Below are positions 24,861-33,356 of a DNA stretch of 45,730 bases, in pieces (the first letter of the stretch is position 1; every line of letters begins with the position of its first letter). Origin of the DNA: Chloroflexota bacterium (lineage in GTDB: Bacteria > Chloroflexota > Anaerolineae > Anaerolineales > Villigracilaceae); contig JAPLGS010000134.1 of the NCBI GenBank assembly GCA_026390015.1, positions 1 to 45,730 on the forward strand, given 5' to 3'. Made by a program: the position numbers and the translations under genes. The notes beneath the pieces are model-generated. The model was not told the DNA's origin, made no database searches, and worked only from the letters and a program-made list of their open reading frames with translations.

Positions 24861-26954
24861 ATGGAAATCACTTTTGACATTAGTGAAGATGAACTTCCGG
24901 TTTTTCTGGCCGAGGCGGATGAGCATTTACAGGTTTTAGATGACAGTTTAATCCGACTGGAACGCGAATCATCAGATTCTGAACTCGTACAAACCGTGTT
25001 TCGCTCTGCGCATACCATCAAGGGGATGTCTGGCATGATCGGGCACAAGCGGATGACCGCGCTGACCCACGCCCTTGAAACCGTACTGGATGGCGTTCGC
25101 AAGAACAGCATCCAGGTCACGAAACCACTGATCAATATTTGCCTCGAGGCTGTTGATCATATGCGGCTGCTGCGTGAAGAAGTGATCAGCTCGCAAACCT
25201 GCGATCTGGATATTGATGATATCATTTTGTCGCTGAAAGATTTTAATGAGGGCGTAAAAAAAGAATCTTTGTATGTAGATCCAAACATCGTTCATGCGGA
25301 AAATAAGAATCCGCCGGACCAAAAAACTGAATCGGAAAAGATCGAAGGCGGCAATTCAGATCAGCAAAGCAGCACCTTTCAGATCCATGCCAAAATTGAC
25401 GAGAACAGCATCGCCTCTGCGGCGCGTGCTTTTCAATTGATGATGGCATTGCAGGATGCCGGTGACATTCAGTCCATGACCCCCAGCCAGGCACAGATCG
25501 AGACGGCCGGCGCTGTCGGTGATTTTTCAGCCGTCATCGTTACAACTCATTCTTTTGAAAAAATCCGCGCCGCGTTGACGATGCTCTCAGGGATCGACGA
25601 GATCTCGATTGATGACAAAATTATTCTTTCCAACGGGTCGACTGTTCTGGAGCATGTTCAAAAAACCGAGCCTGAACAAACACAGCAGGCAGCAGCCGTC
25701 GAACAAAGCCCGGTTCTTCCATCCAAGGGTAATCTCATGAACGAGAAACGCGCTGCCACTCCTTTTGGCAGGCGCAGCGCAGACATGACGATCCGTACCA
25801 ATGTGGAGCGTCTGGATAATCTTATGAACCTGGTGGGTGAATTGATCACCGACCGCAACCACCTGAAACAAATTCACAGCCGTCTGGCGCGCGCCAATAG
25901 TAATGACGATCAGATATTTGAAACGATCACGCATTTGGGGCGCATCACTGACCAGCTTCAGGAAGAAGTCATGCATATTCGCATGTTGCCGGTTTCGAGC
26001 GCCTTCGGAAAATTTCCGCGCATGGTACGCGACATGGCTGAGAAGATCGGCAAGAATATTGACCTGATCATTCGTGGTGAAGAAACTGAAATGGATCGTT
26101 CGATGATCGAAGAGATCAACGACCCGCTGATCCACCTGGTGCGTAATTCGGTAGACCACGGCATCGAGTTGCCCGAGGTTCGCCGGCTTGCCGGGAAGCC
26201 GGAGCGGGGCACGCTCACCCTGACCGCCCGCCACGAACAGGGCCGCGTCATATTGACCGTTGAAGATGACGGCGGTGGTATTGATGGGGAAAGACTCCGT
26301 AAAAGCGCAGTCCAAAAAGGGCTGATCACAGAAGAAGAAGCTGCCAATCTGACCGAGGAACAGTCGATTGACCTGATGTTCATGGCGGGGCTTTCCACCG
26401 CTCAAAAAGTAACAGATCTTTCAGGGCGGGGAGTTGGCCTTGATATTGTCAATACCAATATTCAACGCGTCAACGGATCCATTCAGGTCGAGACAAAACT
26501 TGGCAAGGGTTCGCAATTCCAGATCGTTTTACCGCTCACGCTGGCCGTGGTGCCCGCCTTGATGGTCAGCGTCCGTCAAGCCACATTTGCCATTCCGCTG
26601 GTGATGATCACAGAGACCCTGCGTCTCCAGCCTGATGATATTAAGAACGTCTACCGAAAACCGGTCACAAGACTGCGTGGAAAGGTACTCTCGTTGATAC
26701 GCCTTTCAGAGATATTTAAATCCCCCGAGAGCACGGAACAACAAAAATATCTTTTTGCGGTGGTCGTACAATCCGGCAAGCAGCGAATTGGCCTGATCGT
26801 CGACAAACTCCTGGGGGAAGAGGATGTCGTTGTAAAACCCCTGGGCGCGTTCATCGGTGATATCTCCGGCATTTCCAGCGCCGCCATTCTTGGCGATGGA
26901 CAGGTGGCGTTAATTGTTGATGTTTTTGGTTTGTTCAAGCTGGCAGGAATTTAA
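24861..26954 (+). CDS. cheA: Chemotaxis histidine kinase CheA
   Basis: Central kinase of chemotaxis, 697 residues. P1: H51 in RSAHTIKGMSGMIG. P2-like CheY-binding domain at about 170-260. P3 dimer helices near TNVERLDNLMNLVGELITDRN. P4 ATPase: HLVRNSVDHGIELP, VEDDGGGIDGE, GRGVGLDIVNTNI. P5 CheW-like domain to the end, VDKLLGEEDVVVKPLG. It phosphorylates CheY and CheB and is docked to receptors by CheW, whose gene is not in this window. The operon order is cheA-C-D-Y-B-R. Confidence 0.97.
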   Translation: MEITFDISEDELPVFLAEADEHLQVLDDSLIRLERESSDSELVQTVFRSAHTIKGMSGMIGHKRMTALTHALETVLDGVRKNSIQVTKPLINICLEAVDHMRLLREEVISSQTCDLDIDDIILSLKDFNEGVKKESLYVDPNIVHAENKNPPDQKTESEKIEGGNSDQQSSTFQIHAKIDENSIASAARAFQLMMALQDAGDIQSMTPSQAQIETAGAVGDFSAVIVTTHSFEKIRAALTMLSGIDEISIDDKIILSNGSTVLEHVQKTEPEQTQQAAAVEQSPVLPSKGNLMNEKRAATPFGRRSADMTIRTNVERLDNLMNLVGELITDRNHLKQIHSRLARANSNDDQIFETITHLGRITDQLQEEVMHIRMLPVSSAFGKFPRMVRDMAEKIGKNIDLIIRGEETEMDRSMIEEINDPLIHLVRNSVDHGIELPEVRRLAGKPERGTLTLTARHEQGRVILTVEDDGGGIDGERLRKSAVQKGLITEEEAANLTEEQSIDLMFMAGLSTAQKVTDLSGRGVGLDIVNTNIQRVNGSIQVETKLGKGSQFQIVLPLTLAVVPALMVSVRQATFAIPLVMITETLRLQPDDIKNVYRKPVTRLRGKVLSLIRLSEIFKSPESTEQQKYLFAVVVQSGKQRIGLIVDKLLGEEDVVVKPLGAFIGDISGISSAAILGDGQVALIVDVFGLFKLAGI

Positions 26955-26972
26955 GGAAAATGGAGTTTCGTT

Positions 26973-27581
26973 ATGGTAGATAATATTCCGTTTGATCATG
27001 ATCTGTTGGAAATGTTGAAAACCATTGCCAGCGAGGGCATTACCAATGCCGCCCGCGGTTTTTCTGGAATGGTCGGCCGAAAGATCGAAGTCAGCAATCC
27101 GGCGCTTAAATTGGTGCCTTTGTTTTCGATCGCCAAGATGGTTGGCGGGCCGGAAGACGATGCGGTGGGTATCTATTTGCGCTTCGAGGGTGACATGGTC
27201 GGGCAGATCATGATGATCATGCCTTATCATAAGGCTCTGGAATTGGTGGATCTATTAATGGATCTGCCCGAGGGCACCACACAACACATGGGTTCAATGG
27301 AAAGGTCTGCGCTGGGTGAATTGGGAAATCTCTCCGGCTCGTTTTTCTTGAATTCGCTTGCCAATTTGGTTGGAGCCAATATCATGCCCTCCCCGCCGGC
27401 GGTCATGGTGGATATGGTGGGCGCGATCCTCGATATCGTGGTGGCAACAGCTGGCGGTATCAGTGAACAGGTCTTGTTGATGCAGGCCAATTTTATGGAT
27501 GGAGCCCGCAGTGTTGAAGCCAATTTCTGGGTCATCCCCGATCTGAATGCGCTAAAAGATCTATTAAAGAAGAACTCATAA
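26973..27581 (+). CDS. cheC: CheC-type CheY-P phosphatase with one active site
   Basis: A 202-residue CheC. The family has two E-x-x-N active sites. The second is intact in SALGELGNLSGSFFLNSLANL. In the first (MLKTIASEGITNAARGFSG) the Glu and Asn align with Thr and Ser, so only one site should work. It lies three bases before cheD, whose product it binds in other bacteria, linking phosphatase activity to receptor deamidation. Confidence 0.9.
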   Translation: MVDNIPFDHDLLEMLKTIASEGITNAARGFSGMVGRKIEVSNPALKLVPLFSIAKMVGGPEDDAVGIYLRFEGDMVGQIMMIMPYHKALELVDLLMDLPEGTTQHMGSMERSALGELGNLSGSFFLNSLANLVGANIMPSPPAVMVDMVGAILDIVVATAGGISEQVLLMQANFMDGARSVEANFWVIPDLNALKDLLKKNS

Positions 27582-27584
27582 AGT

Positions 27585-28082
27585 ATGAAGAAAGATCCGA
27601 TCAGCTTGGGATTAGGTGAACGCGCCATCAGCCGGGACCCGGATGATACTCTTGTGGCGTATGGCTTGGGTTCCTGTCTTGGGGTTTCAATGGTGGACCC
27701 CATTACACGGATTTCCGGATTGCTGCATGCGGTACTGCCCAGTGCCGCAAATGGACTGCCTACGAGTGATCCGAACTCTCACAAATATGTAGACAGTGGA
27801 ATTGAAGATATGCTCGCGGCAGTGATCAAGGAAGGCGCGGTCAAAAGCAGGCTGATCGTGCGTATCGTCGGCGGCGCGAATATGTTGATCTCACCCGGAA
27901 TGACAACTTCCTTTGACATTGGGACGCGCAACATGGATACAGCCCGCAAGACCCTGCAAAGATTGAATTTGAGAATTACAGCGGAAGAAGTGGGCGGGCA
28001 TACTGGAAGAACCGTCCATGTTTATGTTGCCGACAGCCGTGTGACCGTAAGAGTCATCGGTGAGAAAGAACGTGATATATAG
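27585..28082 (+). CDS. cheD: Chemoreceptor glutamine deamidase CheD
   Basis: A 165-residue deamidase that converts Gln to Glu in receptors. The catalytic Cys is in YGLGSCLGVSM and the catalytic His in GLLHAVLP, with KYVDSGIEDML and RIVGGANML blocks conserved. The start ATG lies four bases after the cheC stop. Confidence 0.95.
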   Translation: MKKDPISLGLGERAISRDPDDTLVAYGLGSCLGVSMVDPITRISGLLHAVLPSAANGLPTSDPNSHKYVDSGIEDMLAAVIKEGAVKSRLIVRIVGGANMLISPGMTTSFDIGTRNMDTARKTLQRLNLRITAEEVGGHTGRTVHVYVADSRVTVRVIGEKERDI

Positions 28083-28102
28083 AAACCAAAGAGGAGTATC
28101 GT

Positions 28103-28459
28103 ATGACAAAAGTTTTGGTAGTAGATGATGCTGAGTTTTTACGGGTGCGTTTGACCAAGATGCTGGTTACCGATGGCTATGAGGTCTTTCAGGCTGAAAA
28201 CGGACTCAAGGCCGTGGGTACCTATAAAGAGATCCATCCTGAAATCGTCCTGATGGATGTGACCATGCCGGAAATGGACGGACTGGCAGCGCTTAAGGAA
28301 ATCATGGAGTTCGATGCCAAAGCGAGAGTCATTATGTTAACTGCGCTCGGACAGGAATCAGTCGTGCTGGAAGCAGTTAAATCCGGCGCAAAAGATTTTA
28401 TTGTCAAGCCTTTTGAACACGACCGTGTGATGAAAGCCATTACAAAACTTTTGTCCTGA
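28103..28459 (+). CDS. cheY: Chemotaxis response regulator CheY
   Basis: A 118-residue receiver. VVDDAEFLR gives the acidic pocket, D52 in VLMDVTMPEMDG is phosphorylated, MLTALG gives the switch Thr, and IVKPF the Lys. Phospho-CheY binds the N-terminal peptide of FliM. AGAGGAG precedes the ATG. CheC and the two CheX proteins nearby are its likely phosphatases. Confidence 0.94.
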   Translation: MTKVLVVDDAEFLRVRLTKMLVTDGYEVFQAENGLKAVGTYKEIHPEIVLMDVTMPEMDGLAALKEIMEFDAKARVIMLTALGQESVVLEAVKSGAKDFIVKPFEHDRVMKAITKLLS

Positions 28460-28470
28460 CATGATGGATC

Positions 28471-29568
28471 ATGATCGATAAAAAAACACCCCTCGAAAGT
28501 AATAAATTACCAAACCCGATCCGGGTAATGGTGGTGGACGATTCTGCGTTCATGCGTTTTGCCATTACCCAGCAGCTCAACGAAGATTTTGAATTGCAGG
28601 TGGTCGGGACTGCCTCCAATGGGAAGGAAGCCCTCCAACTGATCCCTCAATTTCAGCCGGATGTCATTACGCTGGATGTGGAAATGCCCCACATGGACGG
28701 ACTGACAACTCTGCGCGAGATCATGGCTAAATTCCCGCGGCCGGTCATCATGTTCAGCAGCCTAACCAAGGAAGGCGCTGCCGAAACGATCCAGGCGCTT
28801 ATGCTCGGCGCAGTCGATTTCATTGCCAAGCCGGATAACCGTCTCGATATCCGTACTGAAATGAGCGAAATTGCAGCCAAGATCAAAGTAGCCGCCAAGG
28901 CAAAGGTGAAATCAAGCATGGTGTCGCGGCGGACGCCTGTCGTTTTGCAGCCAGTAGACAAATCTAACAAGGTGGTGCGTCCGTATCGAAAAACCACACC
29001 CGTGATCCTGATCGGATCCTCCACCGGCGGACCCGGCGCGCTAAACGAGATCATTCCGTGCCTGCCCGCCAATCTAACTTCACCGGTTGTGATCGTGCAG
29101 CACATGCCAAGCGGATTTACCCGTTCGCTGGCCGAACGCCTCAATAATATTTCACCGCTCAAGGTGAAGGAAGCCGAGCCCGGTGACCAACTTCTGGTTG
29201 GGCAGATCCTGCTTGCGCCCGGTGGGTTTCACATGATCCTCGATGAAAATGAACGGGTTGTGTTAAATCAGAAACCAACGGTTCACGGCGTACGACCCTC
29301 AGTGGATGTGACCCTCAACTCGCTGATCCAGCGCTATGGCAAGAACATCGTCGCTGTGATCCTGACGGGCATGGGCAGCGATGGAACTCTCGGCTCATCC
29401 ATTTTGCATACTGCCGGTGGACACGTGATCGCCGAGCATGAGACTACCTGTGTGGTCTGGGGAATGCCGCGCAGCGTGGTCGAGGCCGGGGCGGCCAATG
29501 AAATTTTGCCGCGCCCGCAAATTGCCAAAGCCATTGAAGCGGCGATTGTAAATATGATGAACACCTGA
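28471..29568 (+). CDS. cheB: Chemotaxis methylesterase CheB
   Basis: Response regulator and receptor methylesterase, 365 residues. Receiver at about 10-135, with the Asp in VITLDVEMPHMDGL; linker; methylesterase at about 170-360 with catalytic Ser in GSSTGGPGAL, His in VQHMPSGFT and Asp in LTGMGSDG. All triad residues are present. It opposes the CheR encoded next. Confidence 0.97.
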   Translation: MIDKKTPLESNKLPNPIRVMVVDDSAFMRFAITQQLNEDFELQVVGTASNGKEALQLIPQFQPDVITLDVEMPHMDGLTTLREIMAKFPRPVIMFSSLTKEGAAETIQALMLGAVDFIAKPDNRLDIRTEMSEIAAKIKVAAKAKVKSSMVSRRTPVVLQPVDKSNKVVRPYRKTTPVILIGSSTGGPGALNEIIPCLPANLTSPVVIVQHMPSGFTRSLAERLNNISPLKVKEAEPGDQLLVGQILLAPGGFHMILDENERVVLNQKPTVHGVRPSVDVTLNSLIQRYGKNIVAVILTGMGSDGTLGSSILHTAGGHVIAEHETTCVVWGMPRSVVEAGAANEILPRPQIAKAIEAAIVNMMNT

Positions 29569-29597
29569 TTGCTTTCAGACAAAATAGGAAAATAAAT

Positions 29598-30392
29598 ATG
29601 GATGCAAATGATTATATTCAGATCAAGGCCTCGATCAAGCGCTCGTTCAATATAGACCTGGTGCATTATAAGGATGAACAGATGAAACGCCGTCTGGATT
29701 CATGGCTGGTCCGCGCGCACGCCGAGAGTTGGAAGGAATATTTTCAATTGCTTTCCACCGATACAACTGAGCTTGAACGTTTTCGGAATTATTTAACCAT
29801 CAATGTTACAGAATTTTTTCGCGACACAAACCGCTGGGACTCCGTGCGCCAGGACATTTTGCCCTACCTGATCAAGAACTCGAAGGAGAACCCGCAGGCC
29901 GGCGGGTTGAAACTTTGGAGTGCCGGCTGCTCCATTGGAACCGAAGCCTACACCATGGCGATCATGCTGGATGAATCGGCTCCAACACAAAAATACACCC
30001 TGCTCGCGACTGATCTGGACCGCGGGGCGCTGCTCAAAGCCAAGGCGCGCGGCCCATACAGCCAGGATGACATCCGCAGTCTGACTCCCCTGCAGCGCCG
30101 CAAATATCTGACAGCGGCGGCTCCCTTTCACGCAGTCGAGAGCCTGCAAAAGAACATCCGCTTTCAAGAGCAGAACTTGATCGCAGATCGTTTTGAAACC
30201 GGTTTTGATCTGATCGTTTGCCGGAATGTCGTCATTTACTTTACAACCGAAACAAAGGATATCCTCTATGCAAAATTCAGTGCGGCCCTGCGCCCTGGTG
30301 GAGTATTATTTGTGGGCGGCACTGAGATCATCTCAGGATCCAGTAAATTCGGCCTTCAAAGTTTTGGCATATCTTTCTATAAGAAAGCATGA
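29598..30392 (+). CDS. cheR: Chemotaxis methyltransferase CheR
   Basis: SAM-dependent receptor methyltransferase, 264 residues. N-terminal helical domain (to about 75), TINVTEFFRDTNRWD motif, SAM-binding LKLWSAGCSIGTEAYTMAIML, and FDLIVCRNVVIYFT. Receptors carrying the matching sites include the one at 1-1068. Confidence 0.97.
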   Translation: MDANDYIQIKASIKRSFNIDLVHYKDEQMKRRLDSWLVRAHAESWKEYFQLLSTDTTELERFRNYLTINVTEFFRDTNRWDSVRQDILPYLIKNSKENPQAGGLKLWSAGCSIGTEAYTMAIMLDESAPTQKYTLLATDLDRGALLKAKARGPYSQDDIRSLTPLQRRKYLTAAAPFHAVESLQKNIRFQEQNLIADRFETGFDLIVCRNVVIYFTTETKDILYAKFSAALRPGGVLFVGGTEIISGSSKFGLQSFGISFYKKA

Positions 30393-30399
30393 TAAATAA

Positions 30400-31245
30400 A
30401 TGATGAAATACTCAATAGATCAGCTTATCAAGCAAGCCGACAAACTTCCTCCCATCCCTCAGGCGGCGCAGAAGGCGCTTACGATCATCCGCAGCCCGGA
30501 ATCGAGCGCTTCCAGCCTGGCGCGCGTCATCGAGATGGATCAAGTCTTAACGACCCAGGTATTGCGCTGGGCCAACTCGGCCTATTATGGAATGGAAAAT
30601 CGGATCGCGACCGTGCAGCAGGCCATCGTTGTGCTGGGATTGGAGATCATCCAGGAATTGATCATGACCTATTCCTTTTCAGACCGCCTGTATAAGCCCC
30701 TGCCCGGGTATGAACTTCAGCGCGGCGAGCTTTGGCAGCACGCGTTGGGGACTGCCATCGGCGCGAAACTCATCTCGAAACAATTTCATCTAAAGATCGA
30801 TGAAGATGCCTACTTTGCCGGTTTATTGTGCGATGTTGGAAAACTCGTCTTTGAAAAACTGCTGCGTGATGCTGATATGAACAGCTCAGATTCGGACCAG
30901 TATTCCTTTTTGGAATTGGAACGCACCAGCTTTGGGATCGACCATGCCATGTTGGGGGCTGAGATCGCCCGCCGCTGGCTGCTGCCCGACAACCTGGTGA
31001 CCGCGATCGCCTGTCACCATGAACCTCAATCGGCGGAAAATTATAAAACGCTGGTGGCGGCGGTTCATGTGGCGGATGTTTCCATGATGATCCTGGGTGT
31101 CGGCATCGGGATCGATGGACTGCGTTATCCCCTCGAGGATGATGCTCTCAAGCGCATCGGCATGACCTGGGATGATATGTTCCGTTTGATCGAACGTATC
31201 GCTGAAGAATTGGCCAAGGCAAAGGAAATGATCGCGATCCGTTGA
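30400..31245 (+). CDS. HDOD domain protein (HD motif degraded)
   Basis: A 281-residue HDOD protein, the third in the window. KLPPIPQAAQKALTIIRSPESSA and RWANSAYYGMENRIATVQQAIVVLG are typical. At the motif position it reads AGLLCDVGKLVFE (about 139-151), so the His of HD is Cys. It differs from the protein at 10918 that keeps His-Asp. It is downstream of cheR and before cheX, so it likely acts with chemotaxis. Two adjacent ATGs are possible starts. Confidence 0.87.
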   Translation: MMKYSIDQLIKQADKLPPIPQAAQKALTIIRSPESSASSLARVIEMDQVLTTQVLRWANSAYYGMENRIATVQQAIVVLGLEIIQELIMTYSFSDRLYKPLPGYELQRGELWQHALGTAIGAKLISKQFHLKIDEDAYFAGLLCDVGKLVFEKLLRDADMNSSDSDQYSFLELERTSFGIDHAMLGAEIARRWLLPDNLVTAIACHHEPQSAENYKTLVAAVHVADVSMMILGVGIGIDGLRYPLEDDALKRIGMTWDDMFRLIERIAEELAKAKEMIAIR

Positions 31246-31293
31246 AAATTGATCGGGCTTTATTCCCGATCGCCTATTGGAGGTAGAAAATAA

Positions 31294-31827
31294 TTGGATG
31301 CTAAATTGTTAAACCCGTTTATTCAGGCCGCTGTCGAAGTTTTGGAGGCGGAGGTGAGCGCTACTGTTTCACGCAAGGAAATTTCCATGCAAAATTCCTC
31401 GCTGACCTCGGATGATATTACCGTGTTGATAAACCTGATTGGGGATGTTTATGGCGTGGTGATGTACGGCATGTCTACCAAGACCTGCATGAATCTGATC
31501 TCAAAGATCATGGGACAGGAATTCACCGAGCTTAATTCGCTGGCGCAGAGTGGTGTGGCTGAGCTGGGGAATGTGATCAGTGGCCGCGCGACCATCAAAT
31601 TCTCAGAGGCCGGTTACATTTCGAATATCTCCACCCCCACGGTTCTGAAAGGCAGCGGCATTGAAATTTCCACACTCGGCTTTTCAAGGATCGTGGTGCC
31701 TCTGGATACTCAGTTTGGAGTCTTAACGGTTCACATCGCGTTGAGAGAAAAAAATTCGGGCGACCTGCCCGTCCCTGATGCATTAGTATCACTGATCAAC
31801 GCCCCGCTTTCCCCAAAGGGCTCCTGA
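31294..31827 (+). CDS. cheX: CheX-like CheY-P phosphatase, copy 1
   Basis: A 177-residue CheX. The start is TTG at 31294, backed by GGAGGT nine bases upstream and by alignment with copy 2 (both read ...LNPF near the N-terminus). The active-site motif E-x-x-N is intact in GVAELGNVISGRA. It removes phosphate from CheY. Copy 2 follows 36 bases later and is clearly homologous. Confidence 0.86.
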   Translation: MDAKLLNPFIQAAVEVLEAEVSATVSRKEISMQNSSLTSDDITVLINLIGDVYGVVMYGMSTKTCMNLISKIMGQEFTELNSLAQSGVAELGNVISGRATIKFSEAGYISNISTPTVLKGSGIEISTLGFSRIVVPLDTQFGVLTVHIALREKNSGDLPVPDALVSLINAPLSPKGS

Positions 31828-31863
31828 TCACAGGTTTGATCATTAGGTGTATAGGAGGTATTG

Positions 31864-32385
31864 ATGAATGTTAAGTTTTTAAATCCTTTTGTAGACGCGG
31901 CCCATGATATCTTAAGCCTGGAGACGCATCAACCCGTTCAGCGCGGAGAGTTGCGCCTCGAGGCTGGCGCGTACCAGACCGATGATGCGACTGTGATCAT
32001 CTCGCTGGTCGGCGCTGTGGATGGAACCGTTTTTTATAGCATGTCTAAGGAAGTGGCTGTGGGGCTGGCCTCGGTCTTGATGGGCGAGAAGTTCGAGTCC
32101 CTCGACCGGCTGGCGCAGAGCGGGATCGCAGAGTTGGGAAATGTCATCACCGGGCAGGCCAGTATGAAGCTGGCGGCGGCCGGTTTTGAATCGAATATCT
32201 CAACGCCTTCCTTGATCCTCGGCAAGGGTGCCTCAATTTCCACGCTTGAATTCCCGCGCCTGATCGTGCCGCTGGTTACGTACATTGGCCCCATGACGAT
32301 CCATCTGGCCCTGCGCGAGGGACTCCAACCCAATTTGAAGACCCCCCAACTTGGAATTCCGAAAGTTGATCTGTTGAACAGGTAG
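31864..32385 (+). CDS. cheX: CheX-like CheY-P phosphatase, copy 2
   Basis: A 173-residue paralogue of the preceding gene, similar throughout (NPF start, GxAELGNVIxGxA active-site block, SNISTP, EIPRLIVPL-like end). E-x-x-N is intact. The ATG at 31864 is preferred over a TTG at 31861 because the GGAGGT is almost touching the TTG. It is the last clear gene of the che unit. CheX dimerises in other bacteria, so hetero-dimers are possible. Confidence 0.86.
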   Translation: MNVKFLNPFVDAAHDILSLETHQPVQRGELRLEAGAYQTDDATVIISLVGAVDGTVFYSMSKEVAVGLASVLMGEKFESLDRLAQSGIAELGNVITGQASMKLAAAGFESNISTPSLILGKGASISTLEFPRLIVPLVTYIGPMTIHLALREGLQPNLKTPQLGIPKVDLLNR

Positions 32386-32407
32386 ACCCCTTGCAAAATT
32401 ATTGATC

Positions 32408-32476
32408 TTAACCGCAGAGACGCGGAGAACGCAGAGAAGTTCTTAAACTCGGCGAACTCGGCGCTTCTGCGGTTAA
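32408..32476 (+). repeat. Dispersed imperfect palindromic repeat, copy B
   Basis: Perfect 11-bp terminal inverted repeat: TTAACCGCAGA (32408-32418) with TCTGCGGTTAA (32466-32476). The interior has GAGAACGCAGAG and CTTAAACTCGG words. Copy A at 7138 shares the CTTAAAC/CGG interior and related ends. It lies in the gene-free stretch between cheX copy 2 and the 21-bp array. Confidence 0.6.
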
Positions 32477-32569
32477 AAGGTTTTGACCTGTCTACACAGG
32501 AGCCTGCATTTCCCTGACGATTTTGCCTCAAAACCTGCCTAATTCGCATTTTTCAACGTCCTGAATGAG

Positions 32570-32890
32570 GTGGAAGGCTACCAACTAGGTAACCTTCAAG
32601 TTAAACCAATTAACCTTGAAGTTAAACCAATTAACTTTCAAGTTAAACCAATTAACTTTGAAGTTAAACCAATTAACTTTGGAGTTAAGCCAGGTAACTT
32701 TGGAGTTAAGCCAGGTAACTTTGGGATTAAGCCAGGTAACTTTGGAGTTAAGCCAGGTAACTTTCAAGTTAAGCCAGGTAACTTTGGAGTTAAGCCAGGT
32801 AACTTTGGAGTTAAGCCAGGTAACTTTGAAGTTAAGCCAGGTAACTTTGAAGATAAGCCAGGTAACCTTGAAGTATCACCGACAAACTGA
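32570..32890 (+). CDS. Possible repeat-encoded heptapeptide protein
   Basis: A 106-residue open frame made almost wholly of the 21-bp array, so the product is a seven-residue repeat (V-K-P-G-N-F-G and variants). It starts at a GTG with GAGG abutting, which is too close to be a good ribosome site, and stops right before the terminator. Because the repeat unit is 21 bases with few stop codons, several frames stay open, including a longer plus-frame (32616-33254) that reads L-S-Q-V-T-L-E heptads. Coding is therefore unproven. Confidence 0.28.
   Translation: MEGYQLGNLQVKPINLEVKPINFQVKPINFEVKPINFGVKPGNFGVKPGNFGIKPGNFGVKPGNFQVKPGNFGVKPGNFGVKPGNFEVKPGNFEDKPGNLEVSPTN
32582..32875 (+). repeat. Tandem array of fourteen 21-bp direct repeats
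   Basis: Units run end to end without spacers. Unit form is AAGCCAGGTAACTTTGGAGTT (units 6-14) or AAACCAATTAACTTTGAAGTT (units 2-5), with unit 1 degenerate. The two sequence types are grouped in blocks rather than mixed, and changes are concentrated at the same positions. The period equals two helical turns. It ends five bases before the flanking frame's last codons and 18 bases before a terminator. Confidence 0.93.
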
Positions 32891-32892
32891 AA

Positions 32893-32928
32893 AAAAAGAC
32901 GGCTTAATCAGAGTTAAACCGTCTTTTT
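32893..32928 (+). terminator. Bidirectional terminator between the array and the MmpS-like gene
   Basis: AAAAAGACGG (32893-32902) pairs with CCGTCTTTTT (32919-32928); inner TTAA words can extend the stem. A-runs on the left and T-runs on the right allow use on both strands, ending the che unit from the left and the small minus-strand gene from the right. Confidence 0.8.
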
Positions 32929-32957
32929 ACTCAATGAAGCGGACAGCGGGAAATGCT

Positions 32958-33356
32958 TCAGGGCACGATCCCGGCGCAGGCGACACCATTTTTGGGGGTG
33001 CTGATCGTTTCTGTTTTCCAGGCTTTATTCTCCAGAAAAATATTGCAGGTGATCTCGCCGGTCGCGGTTGGGTTGGATGCCGTCAGATAGACCGTCGTGC
33101 CGCTTTTAACTCTTATGGTGCGCGTCCAGGGCGCGGTGACGGTGGTTGGTTCGGGCATGTTCACTGTCCCGGCCCGCAGGGTGATGCTTGCAAATCCGCC
33201 GGAGGCTTGCACCTCAAAGCGTACACTGCTGCTGCTGTTCTTGACCGGCCTTGATGCGATCAAATAATTCAAGAGGAGAAGTGCGCCGGCACATAAGGCT
33301 AATACAAAAATTGCTTGAAGCGCGTTCTTCTGGCCATTAGACAGATTATTAAACAT
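32958..33356 (-). CDS. MmpS-like membrane-anchored protein
   Basis: A 132-residue protein with one N-terminal membrane helix (about 13-34), a short Ser-rich linker, and a beta-rich outer domain. The domain shows the pattern of the MmpS fold: a strand with VRFEVQASG, a PWTRTI segment, TTVYLTASNP, and GEITCNIFLENK with a second Cys near the end that could form a disulphide. In actinobacteria such domains partner MmpL transporters; none is nearby, so only the fold is claimed. GAAGGAGA lies before the ATG. It is convergent with the 21-bp array. Confidence 0.65.
   Translation of the reverse strand: MFNNLSNGQKNALQAIFVLALCAGALLLLNYLIASRPVKNSSSSVRFEVQASGGFASITLRAGTVNMPEPTTVTAPWTRTIRVKSGTTVYLTASNPTATGEITCNIFLENKAWKTETISTPKNGVACAGIVP

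Noticed and set aside
25587-26405. 272-codon frame opposite cheA
   Set aside because: A shadow of the cheA codons with no ribosome site or recognisable domain.
32582-32875. CRISPR array
   Set aside because: The repeats are contiguous 21-bp units without spacers, and no cas genes are nearby.
32616-33254. Long plus-strand frame through the 21-bp array and beyond (212 codons)
   Set aside because: It is open because the 21-bp unit has no stop in that frame; the part after the array overlaps the better-supported minus-strand MmpS-like gene and has no known motif.
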